Shown here: positions 33,101-43,500 of the stretch, one piece after another
Layout: each line of letters starts with the position of its first letter
How positions within the stretch are numbered: the first letter of the stretch is position 1
NCBI GenBank assembly: GCA_033026295.1
Contig: CM065170.1
Span: 14,704,040 to 14,768,039 of the forward strand
DNA length: 64,000 nt
From: Channa striata
Lineage: Eukaryota > Chordata > Actinopteri > Anabantiformes > Channidae
Reading direction: 5' to 3'
Notes under the pieces: model-generated
Databases searched by the model: none
Told to the model about the DNA's origin: nothing
Seen by the model: the letters and a program-made list of their open reading frames with translations, nothing else
Made by a program: the position numbers and the translations under genes

Positions 33101-33286
33101 AGGATCACTGATGTTCAAGATTTTGTGGCACGCTGCCAGAGAAGCTGCCCACCTTTCGTCCTGACGACTTCCCTTCCTTTCCGAGAGCTCAGCAACAAAG
33201 AATTAAGCCTAGAAGAGGCTGACTTGGCCAACGCCGTCATTGTCCAGAGACCCCTGAATACACAGGCTCCCTTTGGACACTCCTGA
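30145..33286 (+). CDS. ubxn2a: UBXN2A, SEP/UBX-domain p97 adaptor (complete)
   Basis: Adaptor that links the p97/VCP unfoldase to client proteins; the human protein is tied to ER/Golgi and mortalin-related quality control. Six coding exons give 249 residues (human 259). The start MKEID matches the human MKDVD. A SEP domain follows (about 53-133), from VRLWKDGFTVNDEEFRSYS to FHPFSGRGYRLG. The UBX domain (about 168-240) runs from SLQIWLADGRRLVQRFNLSH to LSLEEADLANAVIVQR. The usual FPR p97 loop is replaced by CPPFVLTTSLPF, as in this subfamily. All exon phases close, and the stop is TGA at 33,284-33,286. It lies head to head with ATAD2B, as in mammals. Confidence 0.97.
30382..30493 (+). CDS. ubxn2a: UBXN2A coding exon 2
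   Basis: Encodes VVNEENEDETSMRRSFSVED and then LLDEVEKICYDASGTSK. The VEDLLDE segment corresponds to the VDSLFEE of the human protein. Acceptor TCCTCAAG; donor AAG then GTCACA, which is weak; phase 0. Confidence 0.9.
30689..30798 (+). CDS. ubxn2a: UBXN2A coding exon 3 (SEP domain)
   Basis: Encodes VEMVVRLWKDGFTVNDEEFR and then SYSIQENQDFLDAIKRG, the first half of the SEP domain. Acceptor TAATCCAG; donor GGG then GTGAGT. Confidence 0.97.
30799..31716. other. UBXN2A intron 3
   Basis: AT-rich intron; nothing recognised beyond short A/T runs. Confidence 0.6.
31717..31854 (+). CDS. ubxn2a: UBXN2A coding exon 4 (SEP domain)
   Basis: Encodes ELPAEWESRAEEEELEISVE and ends KKKAFHPFSGRGYRLG, completing the SEP fold. 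Acceptor TTTCCCAG; donor GGCAG then GTGGGA. Reading past the donor is open for another 15 codons but is not conserved. Confidence 0.96.
32230..32391 (+). CDS. ubxn2a: UBXN2A coding exon 5 (UBX domain start)
   Basis: A Pro/Ser linker is followed by TSLQIWLADGRRLVQRFNLS, the first strands of the UBX beta-grasp. Acceptor GTTCCCAG; donor CACCG then GTGTGT. Confidence 0.96.
32392..33102. other. UBXN2A intron 5
   Basis: No repeat or exon recognised. An in-frame ORF-like stretch at 32,870-33,067 is not conserved. Confidence 0.6.
33103..33286 (+). CDS. ubxn2a: UBXN2A coding exon 6 (UBX domain end, stop)
   Basis: Encodes ITDVQDFVARCQRSCPPFVL and LSLEEADLANAVIVQR, ending in GHS and TGA. Acceptor CATTCTAG. 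The ALxNAVIxQR ending is diagnostic for this subfamily. Confidence 0.97.
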
Positions 33287-34090
33287 CCTGCGAGGCCCTC
33301 ATAATTTAAACAGCACGCTACTCATTTCCCTCATCACCATCATCCTAATAGCAATTGCAATGCCTCCTATAACTTAAATACTTATTTATTCAGTGGCTGA
33401 TATTGTGTTGGATGGCTGTTATTTCTCCCAGTCCCTGTGTGGGATTGTCTAATCGAGATGTTGTCTGTTGGTTACAAAGGTGCTGCTGAGTTGCTGTTGT
33501 CAATGCTTGCTTTTGTCTCCTGCCTCCGGAGGAGAGTGTTTACCTGCCAACAGATCTCCCTAAACCCCAAAACCACAGAATAACTGTACTGTCAAGGCAA
33601 ACCAGTTCAGTTGCTTGTGCAGATGGTCATCCGTGTATGTCCATCTGTTGGTCTGTTGCACATAACCCCCTCTCCCTTCCTTTCTCATACATTTACACAG
33701 GCACACACACACACACACACACAGTTCCACCACCAGCACCACCAAGCAACTCGCTAAAGTCTTCCCAAACTGTGATCACCACTTTTCTGCACTATTTAAA
33801 GTAAAAAGTAGGGGGTGAAATTCAATGTGAGGTTTTTAATTATGTTCATGAACACTGGATGTTTTATGTTTAAGTTATTATGATAAAGAAACAAAAGCAA
33901 TGATACTTTAGTTACGTTGGCCTGACTGTTCTTGCGTTCTTTGTGAACAGTTGCCTTGGTTTGGGGTGGGAAATTTAAAGATTTTAATTTAAACTATACA
34001 AGCTATTGTTTTGTTTTGTTTTTTGACTGCATCATTTAAAGACATCTCAAGTCAAAGTAGAATAAAAATCTTCCTCAAATGTTGAGTGAA
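33287..34090 (+). other. ubxn2a: Probable UBXN2A 3' UTR
   Basis: Non-coding sequence after the stop. It has a (CA)n tract at 33,701-33,720 and ends near the first good poly(A) signal, AATAAA at 34,061-34,066, with GT-rich sequence following. The end is inferred from that signal only. Confidence 0.55.
34061..34066 (+). promoter_or_regulatory. UBXN2A poly(A) signal candidate
   Basis: AATAAA about 775 bases after the stop codon, with a GT-rich stretch (TGTTGAGTGAATTTGTG) about 13 bases downstream. Confidence 0.55.
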
Positions 34091-34156
34091 TTTGTGATTA
34101 TTATATAAAAGTAATGTTAAGCAAATCACTGTAAGAATTTGAATTTCCATTAACAC

Positions 34157-34200
34157 TCAGCAATCTTCACACTACCCAGCTGTTGTGTGAAGATTGCTGA
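34157..34200. repeat. Perfect 16-bp inverted repeat (hairpin)
   Basis: The arms at 34,157-34,172 (TCAGCAATCTTCACAC) and 34,185-34,200 are exact reverse complements, separated by a 12-base loop. It lies about 95 bases past the UBXN2A poly(A) signal. Confidence 0.95.
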
Positions 34201-36599
34201 CAAAATTAGTTACTATTAAGGGCATCCAACACCTTCAAGTGATTATGACCGTACTGGTAATTATGGCATGACACCAAACAGCACCTCGATTCGCACTATA
34301 ATAAAACATCTGCTCTCATTATAGAATTAATGGGGCTTAGATTAAGGAGGCAGCAAGTGCCTGCTGATGTAAAAGAATTGGAGAAATATGTCTTTGCAGT
34401 AGAGTTAATTAAGCCACTGAGTATGAAAAGCACTGTGTAATAGTGGTCAATGGGGTGTAGAAATCAGTGGCTTCCAAACAAAGGTAATAGAGAGGGTGAA
34501 AAATGAAAGCATGGTAAAATAAAGTTGAAACCCTGCTATGTCTTTTTTGCTTCTTGGCATGTGGAGAGACGTGTGTGCTTTTGCATGAGTGTGTGTGTGT
34601 GTGTGCTTCCTTCTCTGTCTCTAAGCTTTCTGCCTGCCTTCAAGAAATAGGCGAACACCATTATCCATCTTGAATATTTAAAGCAATGGGAGAGAGGGAG
34701 GGTGTACAGAACGGGAAAGGGCATGTATTTGCTCATAGCTGAGGAAGAAGAGATGACAGTCTCAGGGTGGTCAAGGTCAGAGGAAAAAAGCGAGCAGCAG
34801 AAATGTCTGGAACATCATAATTCCAAACAAAGAATTACCTTTCCACGAGCACATGCTGCACATTTTAGAATTGTTACCTGAACATGATGGCTTTGGGCAT
34901 CACGCGTTTGGCAGCCAGCGTAGCTAAACCATAAAAGAGTTCACATTTCCTTTATGCTACATATTTAATAAGACTAAGCATGCAAGGAATTACTTTCCCT
35001 TTAACTCCTATATTTCCTTTCACAGTGACCTTTTTACTCATGCAGCAGCCAATCTTTCATTTTGCACATTCCTCTTCACGCATTATCAGAAGCATGCCAA
35101 TCTAATGCAGGTCATATGGCTGACGTTTCGGCCTTTTTCACTGTCAGTAATGTGGTCTTTGTGGAGGGGTTTGAATGCTTGGAATTTACCGAAATCTGGG
35201 TTTAGCAGTCGAGGTCACATCACGTTTGTTGTCATGAAGAGAGGCTTATTGTGGAGAGTGAGCATCTTGTAATGCTTATGAAAGGTCTTTGTAGGAGAAA
35301 CACACTCAATATACCATCTAAGACGGAAAATGTGTTCATAAAAATAACATTACAAGTGTGTGTGGGTTTGCATCTCATTTTGTTTCCTAAACCAGACAAA
35401 ATGCAGAGAGGACAAAACCTTTCTGCATTTTGTCTTTTTCAGTCACACTTAACTTACAAGTTATTATAAAGAACAACAACTTTACTTTCACAGCAGAAAT
35501 TTGACTGATTATTCTTGCAAAACATGAGCATTTAAGATTTGAACCCTTAACCCTTATACCTAAAAAGTCACTTGACACCTGCCTGTGAACATACTGTCTT
35601 TTGTGACTTTTATTTATGTATTTGCATATTTCTTGGGCAGGGCCTGTCTATTAGTTTCCAAAGAAACCATTCTCATGGCTACAGTTGCTGAAGGATATGT
35701 TAGACAGTCAAGACATGTTAGCTTTTGAACGTTCCTTTATACTGTGCTGTTTCCTCTCCCCCGTATCCAATGTGTGAGCCAACGGTAGCTTTCTCTGTGT
35801 TTGTTCTACTTTTGATTTTAGTCTCTGTCTTTGTGTTTCAGCAGTGTCAACACAACCTGCTATTTGTCAGCACGTTCAATTTGCAAATCAGTTAAACTTG
35901 AGAAGAATCATGTGGATTTATTACACTCAGTCATTCATCCTGTAATTAACTCATTCATGTTATTCACCTTTTCATGTGATGGGGTTGCCAGAGTTGCTTA
36001 TGGGCAATGGATTTAAGTCATTCTGGGGACTGGCCTGTGCTGCTGCCGTTTTTATGTTTTCAATCTGTTTCTCATGAGCCACTCAACAATATGACAGTCC
36101 AGCGCTAGACCTGGAAATTATCTTTCAGTCTTACCACAGACACACACACACACAAATATTTGTACTGGAATGTAAAGTTTTAAATGTTAATTAAGCGCAG
36201 ATAATCAAGATTTCCAGTCACCAATCAATCAATCATCGTTCAGTCATAAATTATGAATGTCTGAATGATGATGATGATGACAGTGTGGGAAATATGTTTC
36301 AACCGCCTCCTCACTGGGTTTCTCCTCCACACACACACACACACACACACCTTTCCGGTTTTCGGTTGCAGAAAACCGCGCAGGTGATTCTGTAATGAAG
36401 TCAGGCGACATTTCAGACATTCCGCTTCCTGGGAACAGGAGAAGTTTCAAACCGAGTCTTAAGAACGGAATGTGTCCCGTGATCCTGCCTGTCACAGGGA
36501 AATCCGAGAGAAGATGATCCCACAGACTAATATTGAAAATAGATTTAAACCTAAAAAAAAAAAAACAAACCCATGTGTTTTTGCCCGTTGCTGGTGTCA
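34201..36599. other. UBXN2A-MFSD2B intergenic region
   Basis: No gene recognised. Contains a (GT)n run at 34,588-34,604, a (CA)n at 36,328-36,350 and an ATGATG run at 36,265-36,280. Open frames on both strands are short and without homology. The part near 36,350 should be upstream regulatory sequence for MFSD2B. Confidence 0.6.
36328..36350. repeat. (CA)n microsatellite
   Basis: About 11 CA units some 300 bases upstream of the MFSD2B CpG-rich promoter. Confidence 0.95.
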
Positions 36600-36822
36600 C
36601 ATTAAGTCGCCGGGACAGAATCTGCACTCACGCGCACGTGCAGACGCAGCGCGGCGGTGCCGCGGGCGGTTGCGGCCGCTGCAGGCGCAGCTCCGTCACT
36701 GCAGACGGAGAGTGTGAGAGCGGAGGATCAGCGCGGATCACCTCCATCCTCTGCAGTCTCCGAGCGCCGAGCACACTGACTGACAGACGGGCTGCGGCCG
36801 GCTGCTTCTCAGACAACACGGG
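36600..36822 (+). promoter_or_regulatory. mfsd2b: MFSD2B CpG-rich promoter and probable noncoding exon 1
   Basis: Sharp rise in G+C and CpG, including GCGCACGTGC and GCGGCCGC at 36,628-36,680. It ends in a consensus donor (CACGGG then GTAAGA, GT at 36,823). No conserved coding sequence is present, so this is read as a 5' untranslated exon joining an acceptor at 37,242. The transcription start is not known. Confidence 0.6.
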
Positions 36823-37242
36823 GTAAGACAACACATGCGCTTTCTTTCAATGTTCTCGTCGTGGGTGCAGAAAGGTCGATGGATGCACTTGCAGAAACGG
36901 TAAGAGGAGAGCCAGACAGTTGTTGACACGCACCATCAGCTGATCAAGCATGGAAAGGCAGCACAGGATGACAAGCTGAGTAACTTGTGGGCTAAATAGG
37001 AGCTTGTTTAAGGTCCATTGTGTGCATGTGTGCCAGAGATTTCTTCTTTCATTCTCCTGCATCTCTAATCACCTGTGTTGCTGTGCATTGTCCAGTTTTT
37101 TCAAAGGACAAATCTTTGTCATAGCTGTGTCCATGTGCATTCCTTCTTTGGAATGTCTGCTGTATATAATGTGTGCTTTTTTGCATGTGTGTGTGTGTGG
37201 TATCGGCTGTCTGATTTTGCCCTTCCCTCCTGGCTTCATTCC

Positions 37243-37507
37243 AGAACACAACAGCATGTGAATGGCAGCAGAAACCGGCAGAGTTGTCACAGAGGAGCAG
37301 GAGGAGCTCCCAGCCTCTGGAGCCATGCGCCACACACACACCCGGAGTCAGAGTCACATCCAGTTTCAGCTTTTGACACACACAGCCCAGTGGCAGCCTC
37401 CTCGAACTCTCGCTCACACGAGGAGTCACAGTCACACTCACTTCAACACTTCCTCGCACACGCAGTCTCAGAAGTACGGCTGTCGCCTCACACACAGTCT
37501 CTCTACC
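37243..37507 (+). other. mfsd2b: MFSD2B 5' leader of exon 2 (possible N-terminal extension)
   Basis: Begins after acceptor TTCATTCCAG. It stays open and in frame with the MFSD2B start from an ATG at 37,262, which would add 82 His/Ser/Thr-rich residues coded largely by CAC/ACA-type repeats. The ATG context at 37,262 is poor (T at -3), while that at 37,508 is good (A at -3). It is therefore annotated as leader. Confidence 0.5.
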
Positions 37508-37594
37508 ATGACCAAGGGAGAGAAGGGAGGACAGGGCTCCGTGGGGAAGCTCATCAATCCCACTGAGCCGCTGTTCCCCAGAAGTCCTCAGCAG
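37508..37594 (+). CDS. mfsd2b: MFSD2B coding exon 1 (cytosolic N-terminus)
   Basis: Encodes 29 residues, MTKGEKGGQGSVGKLINPTE then PLFPRSPQQ, hydrophilic and poorly conserved. Donor CAG then GTAAGA, phase 0. Confidence 0.82.
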
Positions 37595-40500
37595 GTAAGA
37601 TCAGATCTTTTTGGTGCTTCCTCTGTGTCGTTGTACAGGTTGTTATCACATGCACATGTCACTAGTTTGGACCCTAGTTGCATCGAAAGACGCTAAATTT
37701 GACATGATTTTTTTTAATGCCTTATTTCTGGCTTATTTTGGCTACAACTAACTTCCCAACTGAATGGCGAAACATAGAAAGTGTGATCTCCTTAGTTGTA
37801 TATTTGTTTGTGATTAATCAGCTGCATTGTTTTTTGTGGTCTGTAATCCCCCCAGAGTGGAATTCAATGACTGGAAGTTGATTGCCTCTGTTTGGAAAAG
37901 GTTGCTTCCATTGATGAAATAACCTGCTTTGTGATTGCTTTCTTTTGTCTGACCTCTGCGATATCAGTGAACTTAGGAGATGCAAACAGCCCTGATAGGA
38001 AAAAGGACAGTGGGTAGACTGTCTTACCAAGGCTTTGCAAACACTAGAGGATTGAGTTGACTTTCCTGTCATGTTTAGTTTTATCTTAGGTAATTTAGCT
38101 TCGTGAGATAAGTCTGTGAAGTAGCCAAGCGCCTTGTATCTGTACAAAAAGCGGGATGTGCCCGTATGCACATCGCCCAGAGGTTGTTAACTAAAAGCAA
38201 AAGACAAACTGACAACCAAGCATTTACACGGTCTAATGTGCCTTTAGGAAGGTATACATACAATTGTGTTTCAAATACTCTTGTAATGGAATACCACAGC
38301 AGTTAGTCACTCATTTTCTGTTTGGATCACAGTGCCCATGAAACTGCATTACATCACAAGATCTAACCAGTTCTGCAACTGTCTCATCTCTGCCAAACCT
38401 CTGTCTAATATGCACACTTTGACTCCGCGGTGTTGGATTTGACATGTGACATTTACATTTACATTCCTCTGAACGAGGAAGTACTTTACTGATGTAAAAG
38501 TCTATAAAACATACATTAGATTCTCATGCAGTTTTAAACACGTGAGTTAAACTCACGAGTCAGGAACCAAGTGCGAAAAGAGCTTAAATAAAACTGAGCT
38601 TTATATGTACATGTATTAATAATATAACCTTATAGTTGCATTTGCTGTCACAGTAAGTCACTTTGAGCTTTAAAAACCTGAGTGGAAATGCCAGAAACTG
38701 TAATGTGAAATATTTTGGGAAAGTGTAGCTGAAGTGAAAAATCTGTGTTTAGTTAACAGCAAACTGAGACAATGGATTGTGGCATAAAGCATCCAAGTGA
38801 CGCTTCCACTCCCCTACTGTGACCAGAAATACTGCAGACAAAACTGTCAGATCTGTGTGGAGCCAAATCCTAGTCAAGTTAATGCAGGAAGCAAACATAA
38901 ATGTCATATTTTCATCACATTTTCTACATTGTTGTTGTTCTTTTTGAGTTTGATTGGTGCTCTTTTGTAACGTCATCACACCCTCTTATTTGCACTTATA
39001 TGATGAAGCTTAAAGGGAGAATTCACACCATCAACTGTTTGTCTTATTGTGTTTAACTACTATTATTACCAGCAGTAATGAATACGAATATGCACTGATC
39101 TTTTTTCTTTTTATTTGCCATAAATACTTTACTTGCTGATGTTGGATCCACTTGTAGACCAAAGCTGGCAGAAGTAGATGCTGAAGTTTTGAAGCACCTT
39201 TTATTTCTCATTGATAATAAAGAAGATCATCTTAACTTTACACGTGTTGAAAACACAGCGAGTTTTCTTATCATGTTAGCCAGGGAAGTTGTATTCATCA
39301 AACAATGCATGCTGGGAAGTCTATGCATACATATTGTGTCTGTGACAATTTAACAGTTGACATGTAACAAAAAATGACATTTTCTTAACTTGAAATTAAC
39401 ACATAAAAACATATTTACACAAAAGATCAGCACACTGATCTAAATTCTTTATAATGTTTTACCACAAAATGAATTTCCAAGGTTTATGTGTGAGACGTGT
39501 TTAATGAGGATGCCTCAGCGAGACATAAAAGATGAAAGACTTTTTCTTTCTTTGTGAATGAGACAAAATTACAGATCCACAGTCAGTAATGAGTAAACTG
39601 TCACAGCTAATTCCACATGAAGAGCATCTCAATCCATCACAAAAGTGCTTCTTTTGGAGATTTGTCACCCTGATACTTTATGCATATGGCTCTTTTTTCT
39701 AAGCCAAAAATATCTGTATGTCAGTCCATCCTCTAGATTTATGTTGATACTCTGGGAGTTTAGTCCAGTATCACAATGCTACGGTGACACTAGACATATT
39801 TTGATGGATCGTTGCCATCACTGACATAATCGACCTTTCATTTCATACTCATAATACATAATCTGAACTGATGGCAAAAAGCTGCAACTCAATCCATGTT
39901 ATGACCTCCATACCCAGAATGTTTATAAAATCCTGCACTGAATCAACATTAAAACTGGTCATTTTTGACCAGCTTAGCTTTACCACGCAAACATTTAGTG
40001 TACACATTTAAAGCTTAGCTGGCTTTTTTTCCCGACTCTCTTTGCTCTACAAGGACTCTTAATCCTAATTTAAATTACTTTTGGTGCAGTTCAGGGCTGT
40101 TTAATTGTCTCCCCCTCAACAGTTAGGGATTCATTAACTTTGGAGATTAGTCTTATCTGTAATTGTCCCTTGCTTGTTGACAGCCTGAACTTTGCAGATG
40201 CTCCCTTTACTTTGAGCCAGTGTTTCGGAATGTGGGCGCTGAGATGCGTGTATGAGGTTTTGTTGTTTGACAACAGTGGACGGGATGTCCTGTTTATCCT
40301 CTTTGATGATAAGAACTCTGTAATGAAAGACTAAGATTAAGAGTTTGGAGGGAAAGTCTAAGTGTTTAGAGTAAGAAAGAGAGAGAGAGAGAAAGCCGTG
40401 CTGGGTGTACAGAGTATTTTTGCACATCATCAGTTAAGTAGCATTCTCCAGATACCAAAGTCTTTGATTTTTCTCTCCAATTAGTGTAATTGCAGTGAGA

Positions 40501-43500
40501 GTGGAAGAAAAGAGTTTTAAAATCGGAGCCGCCGAGCAGCCTTTACTTACCTCTGGCCCGCTTGTCTTGGGATTGAATAATTACACACCTCCCTCCTGGT
40601 AATTGTCGTTCTCGAACCCCTCAATGTTTTGATGGGGCGAAAAAAGGAGGAAGAGAAAACGTGAGCCGGATAATAACAGTGTGTCGGTCGAGGCTGTGGT
40701 TACTTTGCTGATTTCCTTCTTTCATAAAACCCTGAAAGGAGAAGCTGTGGGCCAAGCCTGGGCCGCTGCATGTGAAGTGACACTCTTGTGTGTATGTTTG
40801 TGTGTGTGTCTGACACCAAAGGTTATACAGAAGGGGAAACAGGCGAAGATTGATTCGTGTGCGCAGCCTCGGAGACAGTCGTAAATATTGTGCTACCGAG
40901 AGCGTGGTTTCTTGTCTTATTCATGTGTGAAGATGAAAGCTTGCCCTTCTTGCTGCGCACACATGCACTCACAAAAACGCACACAGAGTCACATGCCTGA
41001 TGGTTTTAGCAGAGCACGCTGATGGAAACAGAGCTGGGGATGACTCGGTGGGTTTCTCAGGCTGCCTCAGTGTCTGCACAGACAGACCACACTGCAAACA
41101 GTCGGCGGGGGGGGGTTTCTCCTTCTGATCCACTATGTTACACACAGACACAGACAAACAGGGTTACAGTGAATGAGCATCTTCCTTGTATGTCATTAGG
41201 GAGGTGAGGATATGGGAGGACTGGCCATATATGGTTACAACTAGGTGACAACTTGTATGTGTTATGACGAGTGGAATTCAGAAAAAAACACACGTATCAC
41301 CGTCCACACGACATGCAGGACAATAAGAGGAAATAAAATGCATCATGACCACACACTTGTGCTTTTCTTAACGATTCATTGAATTGTTGCAAAATGAAGA
41401 CAAAGGAGGGCTGTTATTTTTGGAGCACCTGAAATAGAATTCGAAAGGATTTAGATTATGCATGACTACTGGATTCACTGTACTACAGGATTCACTGTTT
41501 GTGAGTCACACAGTCTGGTCTCATGGCTTCGTTTATCTGAGAACGACACACCTTTTTTCACTGCTGTCTGGGAGGAAGGTTTTACAGGAACTGTGAGCAG
41601 GAATTTGCTCGGCCCTGGCTCACCTAGTGACATAATAAACGTTTTAATGGTACAAAACTGAATTGAAAAAAAAAAAGTTTAGGATTCGTTGGATTTTTGG
41701 ACTTTGTTAGAGTGTGTGTTTTTGTTTTGATTGTGTACCCGAAACCTGCATGAGACATGTTGAATCATTCATGTTTATTGGCTAACCCAATGTCGTGTTC
41801 TTTATTTGTCCTCCTGACCTCATGTTTCCAGTACAGAATTATGACTAATACACATACTATGATCAGTTAATATTTACCACACACTTAAAATCCCTAAAAA
41901 TGGCAATTTGAATAATTTGGGATGATAAATGCACACGTATCATGGAGAAACAATGACTCACAATGACTTAGAGCTCAATACTAAGCAGTTAAGTTGTGTG
42001 CTTTACGCCAACTTCTTTAGTTCTACTTTCACAAGAGTCTTCTTCAGAATTCTTACAATGTTGCAAAGTTAATTTAATCTTAAACAGGCTGAACTACAAT
42101 TTATCGTTATCTTGTTAAGATGTGTTTTTCTCACCTGTCCACCTTTTGTTTCACAGACTGATTTGAGCCAGAAGCTGTCGCTTTGCAGTAAGTTATGTTT
42201 CGCCATCGGAGGCGCACCCAAGGAGGTGGCTGCCAGTGCCACAGCCTTCTTCCTGCAAATCTACCTGCTGGATGTAGCTCAGGTAAAGTGTCAGAAAAGG
42301 ATAAAATAGTGTGTTAAAACACGGGAATGGAGCCTTGTGGCAGTTTTCAAGTTTAAAATGTGTTGCTGCTCTTATCTGCAGATTAACGCCTTCCAGGCCT
42401 CCATGGTGCTATTCATTGGGAAAGCTTGGGGTGCAGTGACAGACCCTATCGTCGGTTTCCTAATTACAAAGAGCAGATGGACAAAGATCGGCCGACTCAT
42501 GCCCTGGTAAGCTCGCTGCTCACACTGTGAATATTTCTTTTGCCTTATTCTGTCATTGTTCTTTCTGCTTGCAATTCCTGCATTTCTGCATCAAGATTTC
42601 CTGTTGGCCAAAGAGAAGGCACAGATTCAGATTATCCTATTGCACTAATACATACACGACTGCAGATGAAAAATGAGAGTGTTGAGAGTTATCCTAACTT
42701 TCACGGTACTGAAACCAAAGAAAACTGAACTGAAGAATTGATCAAAGTTAAATGCAGTCTTAAAGATGAGAAAATGATGACATTTAAGCCTTGACGTTGC
42801 CATATTCAGATAGTCTTAAGTCTCATATTGCAATATTGACACATTGCTTAGCTCTATCCTCAGGTTACCTAAGAAGCCAGTGAAATTCAGTAAATATTTA
42901 TGGATATGTTAAGGTCGTAACCTTGGGGGAAAAAAAGATTCTACTTTCCATAACCAAAACATTGTAGCATGTTGCTGTTGACATCCATTTAAACTCATGT
43001 AAATGGCTGTAAGTTGTTGCCAGATCATGAAAAATGTTTTAGTTTGCCTCATATATAAATGTATATACATGTATATATACAGTCTCTGGTTTGTTCCCAC
43101 TCTCCGTGAGGAAGTTTAACTCTGTGTGTCATCTGCAGGCTAATGTTTGAGCCAAACTTAAATGAAACCATTTCTATTGTTAAGCCTCTCACCTGAGTAT
43201 TTGGGCTGGTTAAATAAACAGCCACTGTGCTTGAGGCTTATGCTGTTCCTGACGGTACCGCTGATGAGCGACACTATATCCTATACGCTTCAAGGACATG
43301 GATACGTTTTGCTTTTGATGCCACACAACAATAGATGGGGGAGTTGGTTGTCATTCTGTCACATAAATCTTCTGCTGCTGCGCTGCTCGAGGACGTTTTA
43401 TTACCCCTTTATATAACACCTCAGCTCACATTTGGAAATCCTCCAACTTGTTTAGGAAGCGTTTCTCGGTATCTCGTGGCCTTTAGGAGAAAATAAAGTT

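Noticed and set aside
37075..37566. 163-codon plus-strand ORF over the MFSD2B 5' region, and 148-codon minus-strand ORF at 37,049-37,495
   Set aside because: Both come from CACACA/CACTCA-like low-complexity DNA that is open in several frames. The MFSD2B frame is supported by splicing into conserved exons.
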